DNA from: JACQAI01 sp035507915
GTDB lineage: Bacteria; Pseudomonadota; Alphaproteobacteria; Elsterales; Elsteraceae
Assembly: GCA_035507915.1 (NCBI GenBank)
Contig: DATJNS010000350.1
Location: 1 to 7,886 of the forward strand
DNA length: 7,886 nucleotides
Reading direction: 5' to 3'
Positions within the stretch are counted from its first letter, which is position 1. The number at the start of each line of letters is the position of its first letter. The notes below the pieces were generated by a model. That model was not told the DNA's origin. It saw nothing but the letters and a program-made list of their open reading frames with translations, and did no database searches. This document shows positions 1-4,659 of the stretch, in pieces. The position numbers and the translations under genes were made by a program.

Positions 1-148
1 GCGCCGCGGCGCCGGCAGCTACGGGCTCAACCCGACCGGCAAGCCGCACAGCGCCTTCATCGCCGCCGAGACGATGGCCTACGTGATCTACACCGGCGAG
101 CCCGACGAGGTGCGCTCGCTCGAGGTCGTCGACCGCGCCGACCCGTAG
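1..148 (+). CDS. 3' end of an unidentified protein gene (partial)
   Basis: An open frame enters from the left edge (full codons start at base 2) and ends at TAG 146-148. The last 48 residues read RRGAGSYGLNPTGKPHS, then a stretch containing FIAAETMAYVIYTGEP, and finish EVVDRADP. Codon choice is strongly GC3-biased like the neighbouring genes, which supports real coding. I see no signal peptide, membrane segment or catalytic motif in the part present, and I do not recognise the family. The gene reads towards ffh but is 448 bp away, with a palindrome, a large inverted repeat and a terminator in between, so co-transcription with ffh is unlikely. The stop codon overlaps the first base of an 18-bp palindrome. 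Confidence 0.6.
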   Translation, partial: RRGAGSYGLNPTGKPHSAFIAAETMAYVIYTGEPDEVRSLEVVDRADP

Positions 149-165
149 GGTCTCGCGCGAGACCC
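148..165. repeat. 18-bp perfect palindrome at the upstream gene's stop codon
   Basis: GGGTCTCGC at 148-156 is the exact reverse complement of GCGAGACCC at 157-165. In RNA this would fold as a hairpin of about seven pairs with a four-base loop, starting on the last base of the TAG stop. No T-run follows, so it is not a classical intrinsic terminator. It runs into the left arm of the larger inverted repeat, sharing bases 162-165, and may be part of the same intergenic element. Confidence 0.7.
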
Positions 166-284
166 CCCACCCCAACCCTCCCCCTCAAGGGGGGAGGGGG
201 CAGATTGGTTGAGTTCACGACAGCCCTTCCACACACCCAAACACACCCCCTCCCCCCTTGAGGGGGAGGGTTGGGGTGGGGGGT
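162..284. repeat. Intergenic element with perfect 39-bp inverted arms
   Basis: The left arm (162-200) and right arm (246-284) are exact reverse complements over 39 bp, separated by a 45-bp spacer (201-245). Each arm also contains its own palindromic core, CCCCCTCAAGGGGG-like, at about 181-194 on the left and 252-266 on the right. In RNA the element could form either one long hairpin or two smaller ones. From memory, C-rich/G-rich arms around CTCAAG recur in intergenic DNA of alphaproteobacteria and other GC-rich proteobacteria, so this looks like a REP- or MITE-like repeat. No transposase is present. I see no clear target-site duplication in the flanks. The sequence fact is certain; the class is inferred. 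Confidence 0.85.
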
Positions 285-322
285 ACGGCGGCGCGGCCGG
301 ATCAAGTCCAGCGACATCAGCA

Positions 323-360
323 CCCCCTTCTCGTGTCATGCCCGATCGGCGACACGGGGG
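323..360. repeat. Imperfect stem-loop
   Basis: CGTGTC (332-337) pairs with GACACG (351-356). Outside it, the C-run at 323-327 pairs with GGGG (357-360) across a four-base bulge (328-331). Inside it, GCC (340-342) pairs with GGC (348-350). The next eight bases, CTCATGAG (361-368), are themselves palindromic. It may be the relic of a palindromic intergenic repeat or part of a longer RNA. There is no T-run after it, so it is unlikely to be a terminator. Confidence 0.45.
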
Positions 361-383
361 CTCATGAGCACCCATCCGCCCCA

Positions 384-457
384 CCGCCTGGCGCCGAACC
401 GTCGGGTTCGCGGGGGAAGTCCTGCATTCAGCCTGGTAAGGCAGGCGCCGGTGCGGC
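384..457 (+). other. Possible branched RNA fold upstream of ffh
   Basis: A 12-pair stem can form between 384-395 (CCGCCTGGCGCC) and 445-457, with one G-U pair and one bulged T (453). It would enclose a GAACC/GGTTC hairpin (396-400 with 405-409, loop GTCG) and a GCCT/AGGC hairpin (432-435 with 440-443), giving a three-way junction whose single-stranded part is about 410-431. A competing hairpin CGCCG/CGGCG (447-451 with 455-459) would break the closing stem. It matches no RNA family I can name: the SRP RNA core, RNase P, TPP and cobalamin signatures are absent. It could be an ffh leader structure, a small RNA, or coincidence in GC-rich DNA. Confidence 0.3.
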
Positions 458-469
458 GGGGGCGTCGCT

Positions 470-497
470 TGACGGGCCGGGTGGGCGGGATTAGAAC
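470..497 (+). promoter_or_regulatory. Candidate promoter for ffh
   Basis: TTGACG at 470-475 matches the housekeeping -35 consensus in five of six bases. After a 16-bp spacer comes TAGAAC (492-497), which matches TATAAT in four of six. The expected start of transcription is near 504, leaving a leader of roughly 90 bases before ffh. It is the best promoter match I found between 285 and 596. If used, the leader would contain the hairpin and T-runs at 527-559, so some transcripts could end before ffh. Confidence 0.4.
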
Positions 498-526
498 TCA
501 GCCCGCTTTCGGCCCCACCGGGGCTC

Positions 527-559
527 CGCCAGTCCGCGAGTGTCGCGCACTGGCGTTTT
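527..559 (+). terminator. Intrinsic terminator or attenuator just upstream of ffh
   Basis: CGCCAGT (527-533) pairs with ACTGGCG (549-555). After one C-C mismatch, CGCGA (535-539) pairs with TCGCG (543-547), closing a GTG loop. The 12-pair stem is followed at once by TTTT (556-559), then CTG and another TTTT (563-566). This is the form of a Rho-independent terminator and stands out in such GC-rich DNA. A smaller hairpin, GCCCC/GGGGC (512-516 with 520-524), precedes it. It ends 37 bp before the ffh ATG, leaving little room for a promoter downstream. It may therefore stop read-through, end a small RNA, or attenuate ffh. Confidence 0.6.
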
Positions 560-596
560 CTGTTTTGGCGTTTTCGGCCACGGGATTGCCCGGCCC

Positions 597-1961
597 ATGT
601 TCGACAGCCTGACGACGCGCCTCGGCGCGGTGTTCGAGCGGCTCACGCGCCGCGGCGCGCTCAGCGAGAGCGACGTCGGCGAGGCGCTGCGCGAGGTCCG
701 CATCGCGCTGCTCGAGGCCGACGTCGCCCTGCCGGTGGTCAAGGACTTCATCGAGGCGGTGCGCGCCAAGGCGGTCGGCGCCGAGGTGCTGCGCTCGATC
801 ACGCCGGGCCAGATGGTCATCAAGATCGTGCACGACCATCTGGTCGAGACCCTGGGCCACGCCGCCCAGCCGATCGACCTGCGCGCCGCGCCGCCCGCCG
901 TGGTCCTGATGGTCGGGCTGCAGGGCTCGGGCAAGACCACGACGACCGCCAAGATCGCCAAGCGGCTGGCCGAGCGCGAGCGCAAGAAGGTCCTGATGGC
1001 CTCGCTCGACGTCGCGCGCCCGGCCGCGCAGGAGCAGCTCGCCATCCTGGGCCGCCAGGTCAGCGTCGAGACCCTGCCGATCGTGATGGGCCAGGGCCCG
1101 GTCGAGATCGCCAAGCGCGCCGTCGCGACCGCGCGCACCGAGGGCTACGACGTCCTGCTGCTCGACACCGCCGGCCGGCTCGCGATCGACGAGGCCCTGA
1201 TGGCCGAGGTCGTCGCGGTGCGCGACGCGACCAAGCCGGTCGAGACCCTGCTGGTCGCCGACGCCATGACGGGTCAGGACGCGGTCAACATCGCGCGCCA
1301 CTTCAACGAGGGCGTCGGCGTCACCGGCATCGTGCTGACCCGCGTCGACGGCGACGCGCGCGGCGGCGCGGCGCTCGCCATGCGCGCGGTCACCGGCCGG
1401 CCCATCAAGCTGATGGGCGTCGGCGAGAAGCTCGACGCGCTCGAGGAGTTCCACCCCGATCGCATCGCCAGCCGCATCCTCGGCATGGGCGACGTCGTCA
1501 GCCTGGTCGAGAAGGCGGCCGAGACGATCGACCGCGAGGAGGCCGAGAAGTTCGCCGCCAAGATGCAGAAGGGCAGCTTCGACCTCGACGACTTCGTGAC
1601 GCAGCTCCGCCAGCTCAAGAAGATGGGCGGCATGTCGGGCGTGATGGGCATGTTGCCCGGCGTCGGCAAGATCAAGAAGCAGCTCGCCGACGCCAACATC
1701 GACGAGGGCATGCTGAAGCGCCAGGAGGCCATCATCCTGTCGATGACGCCGACCGAGCGGCGCGACTGGCGCATCCTCAACGCGCGCCGCAAGCAGCGCG
1801 TCGCCGCCGGCTCGGGCACCACGGTGCCGGAGATCAACCGCCTGCTGAAGCGGTTCCAGGAGATGCAGCGGATGATGAAGCAGGTGCAGGCGCTCGGGAA
1901 GAAGGGCGCGCTCGAGCGCCACCTGCCCGGGCTGCTGGCGCGCCGCGGCGGCTTGCATTGA
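597..1961 (+). CDS. ffh: Signal recognition particle protein Ffh (SRP54 homologue)
   Basis: Ffh is the SRP GTPase: it binds 4.5S RNA, recognises signal sequences on nascent chains and docks with FtsY at the membrane. The 454-residue product has an N domain (about 1-95) and a G domain with P-loop GLQGSGKTT (107-115), DVARPAAQEQL (138-148), DTAGR (190-194), TRVDGDARGG (248-257) and GVGEK (274-278). The M domain (about 297-434) has a Met/Gly-rich finger loop (341-358) and the RNA-binding segment with SMTPTER (382-388) and GSGTTV (405-410). The start was chosen because MFDSLTTRLG is the usual family N terminus; an upstream GTG at 540 would add 19 unrelated residues. No strong Shine-Dalgarno is visible. 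Length matches E. coli (453) but lacks the long Gly/Pro/Met tail I remember from many alphaproteobacterial forms. The G4 Lys is replaced by Arg. Confidence 0.97.
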   Translation: MFDSLTTRLGAVFERLTRRGALSESDVGEALREVRIALLEADVALPVVKDFIEAVRAKAVGAEVLRSITPGQMVIKIVHDHLVETLGHAAQPIDLRAAPPAVVLMVGLQGSGKTTTTAKIAKRLAERERKKVLMASLDVARPAAQEQLAILGRQVSVETLPIVMGQGPVEIAKRAVATARTEGYDVLLLDTAGRLAIDEALMAEVVAVRDATKPVETLLVADAMTGQDAVNIARHFNEGVGVTGIVLTRVDGDARGGAALAMRAVTGRPIKLMGVGEKLDALEEFHPDRIASRILGMGDVVSLVEKAAETIDREEAEKFAAKMQKGSFDLDDFVTQLRQLKKMGGMSGVMGMLPGVGKIKKQLADANIDEGMLKRQEAIILSMTPTERRDWRILNARRKQRVAAGSGTTVPEINRLLKRFQEMQRMMKQVQALGKKGALERHLPGLLARRGGLH

Positions 1962-1974
1962 TCGGGGGCCGCCA

Positions 1975-2343
1975 GTGATCGACCACGTCTCGATCAGCGT
2001 CGACGATTTCGCCAAGGCGCTCGCGTTCTACGACGCGGCGCTGGCGCCGCTCGGCGTGCAGCGCCTGATCACGCGCCCCGATCACGCCGGCTACGGCGTG
2101 CCGGGCCGGCCGATGTTCTGGATCAACCACGTCGCCGGCCAGACCGGCGGCGCCAGCGGCCACATCGCCTTCATGGCCGACGACCGCGCCGCGGTCGACG
2201 CCTTCCACCGCGCGGCGCTCGCCGGCGGCGGCCGCGACAACGGCGCGCCCGGCCTGCGCAACTACCATCCGTCCTACTACGGCGCCTTCATCGTCGATCC
2301 CGAAGGCCATCGCATCGAAGCCGTCTGTCACCGGCCTGCCTGA
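1975..2343 (+). CDS. VOC-family (glyoxalase/bleomycin-resistance fold) protein
   Basis: The 122-residue product has the features of a single-domain VOC protein: opening MIDHVSISVDDFAKALAFYD, then LAPLG (23-27), GHIAF (62-66), and a C-terminal YYGAFIVDPEGHRIEAVCH segment (101-119). Candidate metal ligands, by family pattern, are His4, His63 and Glu115. Such proteins usually dimerise and bind a divalent metal, and include lyases, dioxygenases and resistance proteins; the substrate here cannot be told. The start is GTG 13 bp after the ffh stop, with only a weak G-rich ribosome-binding site, so expression by co-transcription with ffh is likely. It lies between ffh and rpsP, which are usually adjacent or near each other in this gene order, so it looks like an insertion in a conserved cluster. 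Codon use resembles the neighbours. Confidence 0.88.
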   Translation: MIDHVSISVDDFAKALAFYDAALAPLGVQRLITRPDHAGYGVPGRPMFWINHVAGQTGGASGHIAFMADDRAAVDAFHRAALAGGGRDNGAPGLRNYHPSYYGAFIVDPEGHRIEAVCHRPA

Positions 2344-2392
2344 CCACGTTCGTCCGACAACCACGCCCATCAATCACTGGGGAATCCACTTC

Positions 2393-2761
2393 ATGGCTTT
2401 GAAAATCCGACTGACCCGCGGCGGCGCGAAGAAGCGTCCGATCTATCGCATCGTGGTCGCCGAGGGCGCGAGCCCGCGCGACGGCCGCTTCATCGAGAAG
2501 CTCGGCACCTACAACCCGATGCTGCCGAAGGATCATCCCGAGCGCCTGACCATGAACGTCGAGCGCATCAAGCACTGGCTCGGCGTCGGCGCGCAGCCGA
2601 CCGACCGCGTCGCGCGCTTCCTCGGCGCCAAGGAGCTGGCGCCGCAGCGCGTCGCGCGCGAGAACCCGATCAAGAGCCTGCCGAAGAAGAAGGCGCAGGA
2701 GCGCGCCAAGGCGGCGGCCGGCGGCGCCGAGGGCGGCGCGCCCGCACCGGCGTCGGCCTGA
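2393..2761 (+). CDS. rpsP: 30S ribosomal protein bS16
   Basis: bS16 is a small-subunit protein that binds 16S rRNA early in 30S assembly. The N-terminal 85 residues carry the family pattern: MALKIRLTRGGAKKRPIYRI at the start, then DGRFIEKLGTYNP (30-42) and ERIKHWLGVGAQPTDRVARF (57-76). The product has 122 residues against 82 in E. coli; the extra length is a Lys/Ala/Gly-rich tail (about 92-122), common in alphaproteobacterial S16 and probably disordered. A good Shine-Dalgarno, TGGGGAA (2378-2384), sits eight bases before the ATG. It is the first gene of the rpsP-rimM-trmD-rplS operon. The 49-bp gap after the VOC gene shows no clear promoter or terminator, so ffh transcripts may continue into it. 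Confidence 0.97.
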   Translation: MALKIRLTRGGAKKRPIYRIVVAEGASPRDGRFIEKLGTYNPMLPKDHPERLTMNVERIKHWLGVGAQPTDRVARFLGAKELAPQRVARENPIKSLPKKKAQERAKAAAGGAEGGAPAPASA

Positions 2762-2783
2762 CACGCGCGATCGACCGACCGCG

Positions 2784-3350
2784 ATGCCTGCGCCCCCCTC
2801 ATCCACCCGGGTTTGCGTCGGCCAGTTCGCCGGCGCGCACGGCGTGCGCGGGCTGCTGCGGTTGAAGTCGTTCACCCAGGATCCGGCGGACGTCGCGCGC
2901 TACGGCCCGGTCGAGACCGAGGACGCGGCGCGCCGCTTCGCGCTCGACGTGGTGGGCCAGGCGAAGGGCGTGCTGATCGTGCGCGTCGCCGGCGTCACGG
3001 CGCGCGACCAGGCGGCGGCGCTCGCCGGCACGCGGCTCTACGTGGCGCGCGCCTGCCTGCCGGCGCCGGCGGCCGACGAGTTCTATCAGGCCGACCTGAT
3101 CGGGCTCGGCGTCGAGGATCCCGCCGGCGCGCCGCTCGGCACCATCCGCGCGGTCGACGATTTCGGCGCCGGTCCGGTGCTCGAGCTGACGCTTGCCGAC
3201 GGCCGCGCCGTCATGGTGCCGTTCACCCGCGCGGTCGTGACCGAGATCGACGTCGCGCGCGGCCGCGCCGTCGTGGCGCTGCCCGCCGGGCTGCTCGACG
3301 ACGCGCGCCCGAGCGACGCGGACCGCGACCTGAGCGAGGACGCGGCATGA
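2784..3350 (+). CDS. rimM: Ribosome maturation factor RimM
   Basis: RimM helps fold the 3' domain of 16S rRNA (head of the 30S) and binds uS19. The 188-residue product has the N-terminal RimM domain with VGQFAGAHGVRG (12-23), and after about residue 98 a PRC-barrel domain beginning EFYQADLIGLGV (99-110). It continues with GTIRAVDDFGAGPVLEL (119-135) and VPFTRAVV (145-152). Length is normal (E. coli 182). The gene starts 22 bp after rpsP with no clear Shine-Dalgarno; the ATG at 2784 is the only good start before the conserved domain. Its stop overlaps the trmD start in an ATGA (3347-3350), indicating translational coupling. Confidence 0.95.
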   Translation: MPAPPSSTRVCVGQFAGAHGVRGLLRLKSFTQDPADVARYGPVETEDAARRFALDVVGQAKGVLIVRVAGVTARDQAAALAGTRLYVARACLPAPAADEFYQADLIGLGVEDPAGAPLGTIRAVDDFGAGPVLELTLADGRAVMVPFTRAVVTEIDVARGRAVVALPAGLLDDARPSDADRDLSEDAA

Positions 3351-4132
3351 CGGCGCCCCCGATCGCACCCTGGACCGCGGTGGTCGTCACCTTGTTCCCC
3401 GAGATGTTCCCGGGGCCGCTCGGCCATTCGCTCGCCGGCCGCGCGCTCGCCGACGGCCTGTGGCGGCTCGAGACGGTCGACATCCGCGCGCACGCGCTCG
3501 CTCATGGGTCGGGGCGGCACCGCACGGTCGACGACGCGCCGTTCGGCGGCGGGCCCGGCATGGTGATGCGCCCCGACGTGGTCGATCATGCGCTGGGCGC
3601 CGCCGTCGGCCACGGTCCCGCGCCGGCCGGGCGCGCCCGCATCTACCTGTCGCCGCGCGGCCGCCTGCTCGACCAGGCGCGCGTGCGCGCGCTCAGCGCC
3701 GGGCCGGGCGTGACCGTCCTGTGCGGACGCTTCGAAGGCATCGACGAGCGCGTCATCGCGGCGCACGAGATGGAGGAGATCAGCCTCGGCGACTACGTGC
3801 TGTCGGGCGGCGAGCCGGCCGCGCTCGCGCTGCTCGACGCCTGCGTGCGCCTGCTGCCGGGCGTGGTCGGCAGCGCCGCGACGCTCGAGGAGGAGACCTT
3901 CGAGGACGACCTGCTGGAATACCCGCACTACACGCGGCCGGCCGACTGGTGCGGCCGGCGCGTGCCCGACGTGCTCGTGTCCGGACACCACGAGAAGGTG
4001 CGCGCCTGGCGCCGCGCCGAGGCCGAGCGCGCGACCCGCGAGCGCCGGCCCGACCTGTGGCGCCGCCGGCTCGCGCGCGCCGCCGCCGATTCAACCCCCG
4101 CTCCCTCCGACGATCGATCTGGAAAGGACTGA
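3347..4132 (+). CDS. trmD: tRNA (guanine37-N1)-methyltransferase TrmD
   Basis: TrmD uses S-adenosylmethionine to make m1G37 next to the anticodon of several tRNAs, preventing +1 frameshifting; it acts as a SPOUT-fold dimer. The 261-residue product shows VVTLFPEMF (13-21), HRTVDDAPFGGGPGM (58-72), and the trefoil-knot segments LSPRGRLLDQ (101-110), CGRFEGIDER (126-135) and SLGDYVLSGGE (146-156). LLEYPHYTRP (189-198) and PDVLVSGHHEKVRAWR (207-222) follow. By alignment with E. coli from memory, Arg154 corresponds to Arg168, while the catalytic Asp169 corresponds to Glu183 (in EEETF). The start overlaps rimM by four bases. The final dozen residues overlap the Shine-Dalgarno of rplS. Confidence 0.96.
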   Translation: MTAPPIAPWTAVVVTLFPEMFPGPLGHSLAGRALADGLWRLETVDIRAHALAHGSGRHRTVDDAPFGGGPGMVMRPDVVDHALGAAVGHGPAPAGRARIYLSPRGRLLDQARVRALSAGPGVTVLCGRFEGIDERVIAAHEMEEISLGDYVLSGGEPAALALLDACVRLLPGVVGSAATLEEETFEDDLLEYPHYTRPADWCGRRVPDVLVSGHHEKVRAWRRAEAERATRERRPDLWRRRLARAAADSTPAPSDDRSGKD

Positions 4133-4137
4133 CGACA

Positions 4138-4566
4138 ATGAACACGCTGCAAGAGCTCGATGCCGAGCAGGTCAAGAAGCTGAGCACCGAGACGCCGGTG
4201 CCGGCCTTCGAGCCGGGCGACACCGTGCGCGTCAAGGTCAAGGTGGTCGAGGGCACGCGCGAGCGCATCCAGGCGTTCGAGGGCGTGTGCATCGGGCGCC
4301 GCAACGCCGGCATCAACTCGAGCTTCACGGTGCGCAAGATCTCGTACGGCGAGGGCGTCGAGCGCGTGTTCCCGCTCTACAGCCCGCGCCTCGCCGGCAT
4401 CGAGGTGGTGCGGCGCGGCTCGGTGCGGCGCGCCAAGCTCTATTACCTGCGCGGCCTGCGCGGCAAGGCGGCGCGCATCGCCGAGAAGGGCAGCAGCATG
4501 GGCGAGGAGACCGCGGCGCCCGCGGCCGGCGGCGAGGCGGCGACCGAAGGCACGTCGAGCCAGTAA
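4138..4566 (+). CDS. rplS: 50S ribosomal protein bL19
   Basis: bL19 sits at the 30S-50S interface of the large subunit. The 142-residue product contains PAFEPGDTVRVKVKVVEGTR (22-41), RIQAFEGVCIGRR (43-55), ERVFPLYSP (75-83) and the family signature RRGSVRRAKLYYLR (92-105). E. coli L19 has 115 residues; the excess is an Ala/Glu/Gly-rich, acidic tail (about 119-142). The start is fixed by the conserved N terminus and by a strong Shine-Dalgarno, GGAAAGGA (4121-4128), lying inside the 3' end of trmD. The ATG is five bases after the trmD stop, so the two are coupled. It is the last ribosomal gene of the operon. Confidence 0.97.
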   Translation: MNTLQELDAEQVKKLSTETPVPAFEPGDTVRVKVKVVEGTRERIQAFEGVCIGRRNAGINSSFTVRKISYGEGVERVFPLYSPRLAGIEVVRRGSVRRAKLYYLRGLRGKAARIAEKGSSMGEETAAPAAGGEAATEGTSSQ

Positions 4567-4570
4567 GGTT

Positions 4571-4621
4571 TTATCCCAGGATAACCGGCCCTCTGGTCCC
4601 GGTTTGAGACGCCTGTTATCC
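4571..4621. promoter_or_regulatory. Palindrome and repeated half-sites between rplS and leuC
   Basis: TTATCC (4571-4576), CA, then GGATAA (4579-4584) form a 14-bp inverted repeat five bases after the rplS stop. A third half-site, GTTATCC, lies at 4615-4621 and could pair instead with GGATAAC (4579-4585). Between them AACCGG (4583-4588) can pair with CCGGTT (4599-4604). This may be an operator or a pair of exclusive RNA folds controlling leuC. No good promoter or T-run accompanies it, and the spacing does not match the BioR or Zur boxes I know. Confidence 0.35.
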
Positions 4622-4659
4622 GACACGGCATCCGCAACTCAAGAGGCCGAGGCATCATC

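Noticed and set aside
485..509. Separate terminator at GCGGG/CCCGC followed by TTT
   Set aside because: Only five pairs with a 12-base loop and three T bases; much weaker than the hairpin at 527-559.
481..510. tRNA-like T-arm on the minus strand (near GGATTAGAAC)
   Set aside because: The purine at position 57 is missing, the T-stem does not pair, and no D-arm, anticodon arm or acceptor stem accompanies it.
380..560. 4.5S SRP RNA gene next to ffh
   Set aside because: The conserved GGTCAGG...GGAAG...AGCA core is absent on both strands.
540..596. Upstream GTG extension of ffh by 19 residues
   Set aside because: The added residues do not resemble Ffh, would start inside the terminator hairpin, and the family starts at MFDSL.
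258..612. Small overlapping open frames in the ffh leader, and 57-323 on the minus strand
   Set aside because: They read through the inverted repeat and hairpins, overlap each other, have low-complexity Pro/Arg content and lack ribosome-binding sites.
498..2015. Long minus-strand open frame opposite ffh
   Set aside because: It is a compositional shadow of ffh in GC-rich DNA, rich in Ala, Arg, Asp, His and Leu with no recognisable domain.
2813..3346. In-frame upstream extension of trmD across rimM
   Set aside because: The translation is Arg-rich out-of-frame rimM; the ATGA overlap gives the proper TrmD start.
3460..4137. In-frame upstream extension of rplS across trmD
   Set aside because: Arg/Ala-rich out-of-frame trmD; the strong Shine-Dalgarno at 4121-4128 and the conserved L19 N terminus set the start.
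4583..4605. Terminator after rplS at AACCGG/CCGGTT
   Set aside because: The stem is short and no T-run follows beyond three bases.
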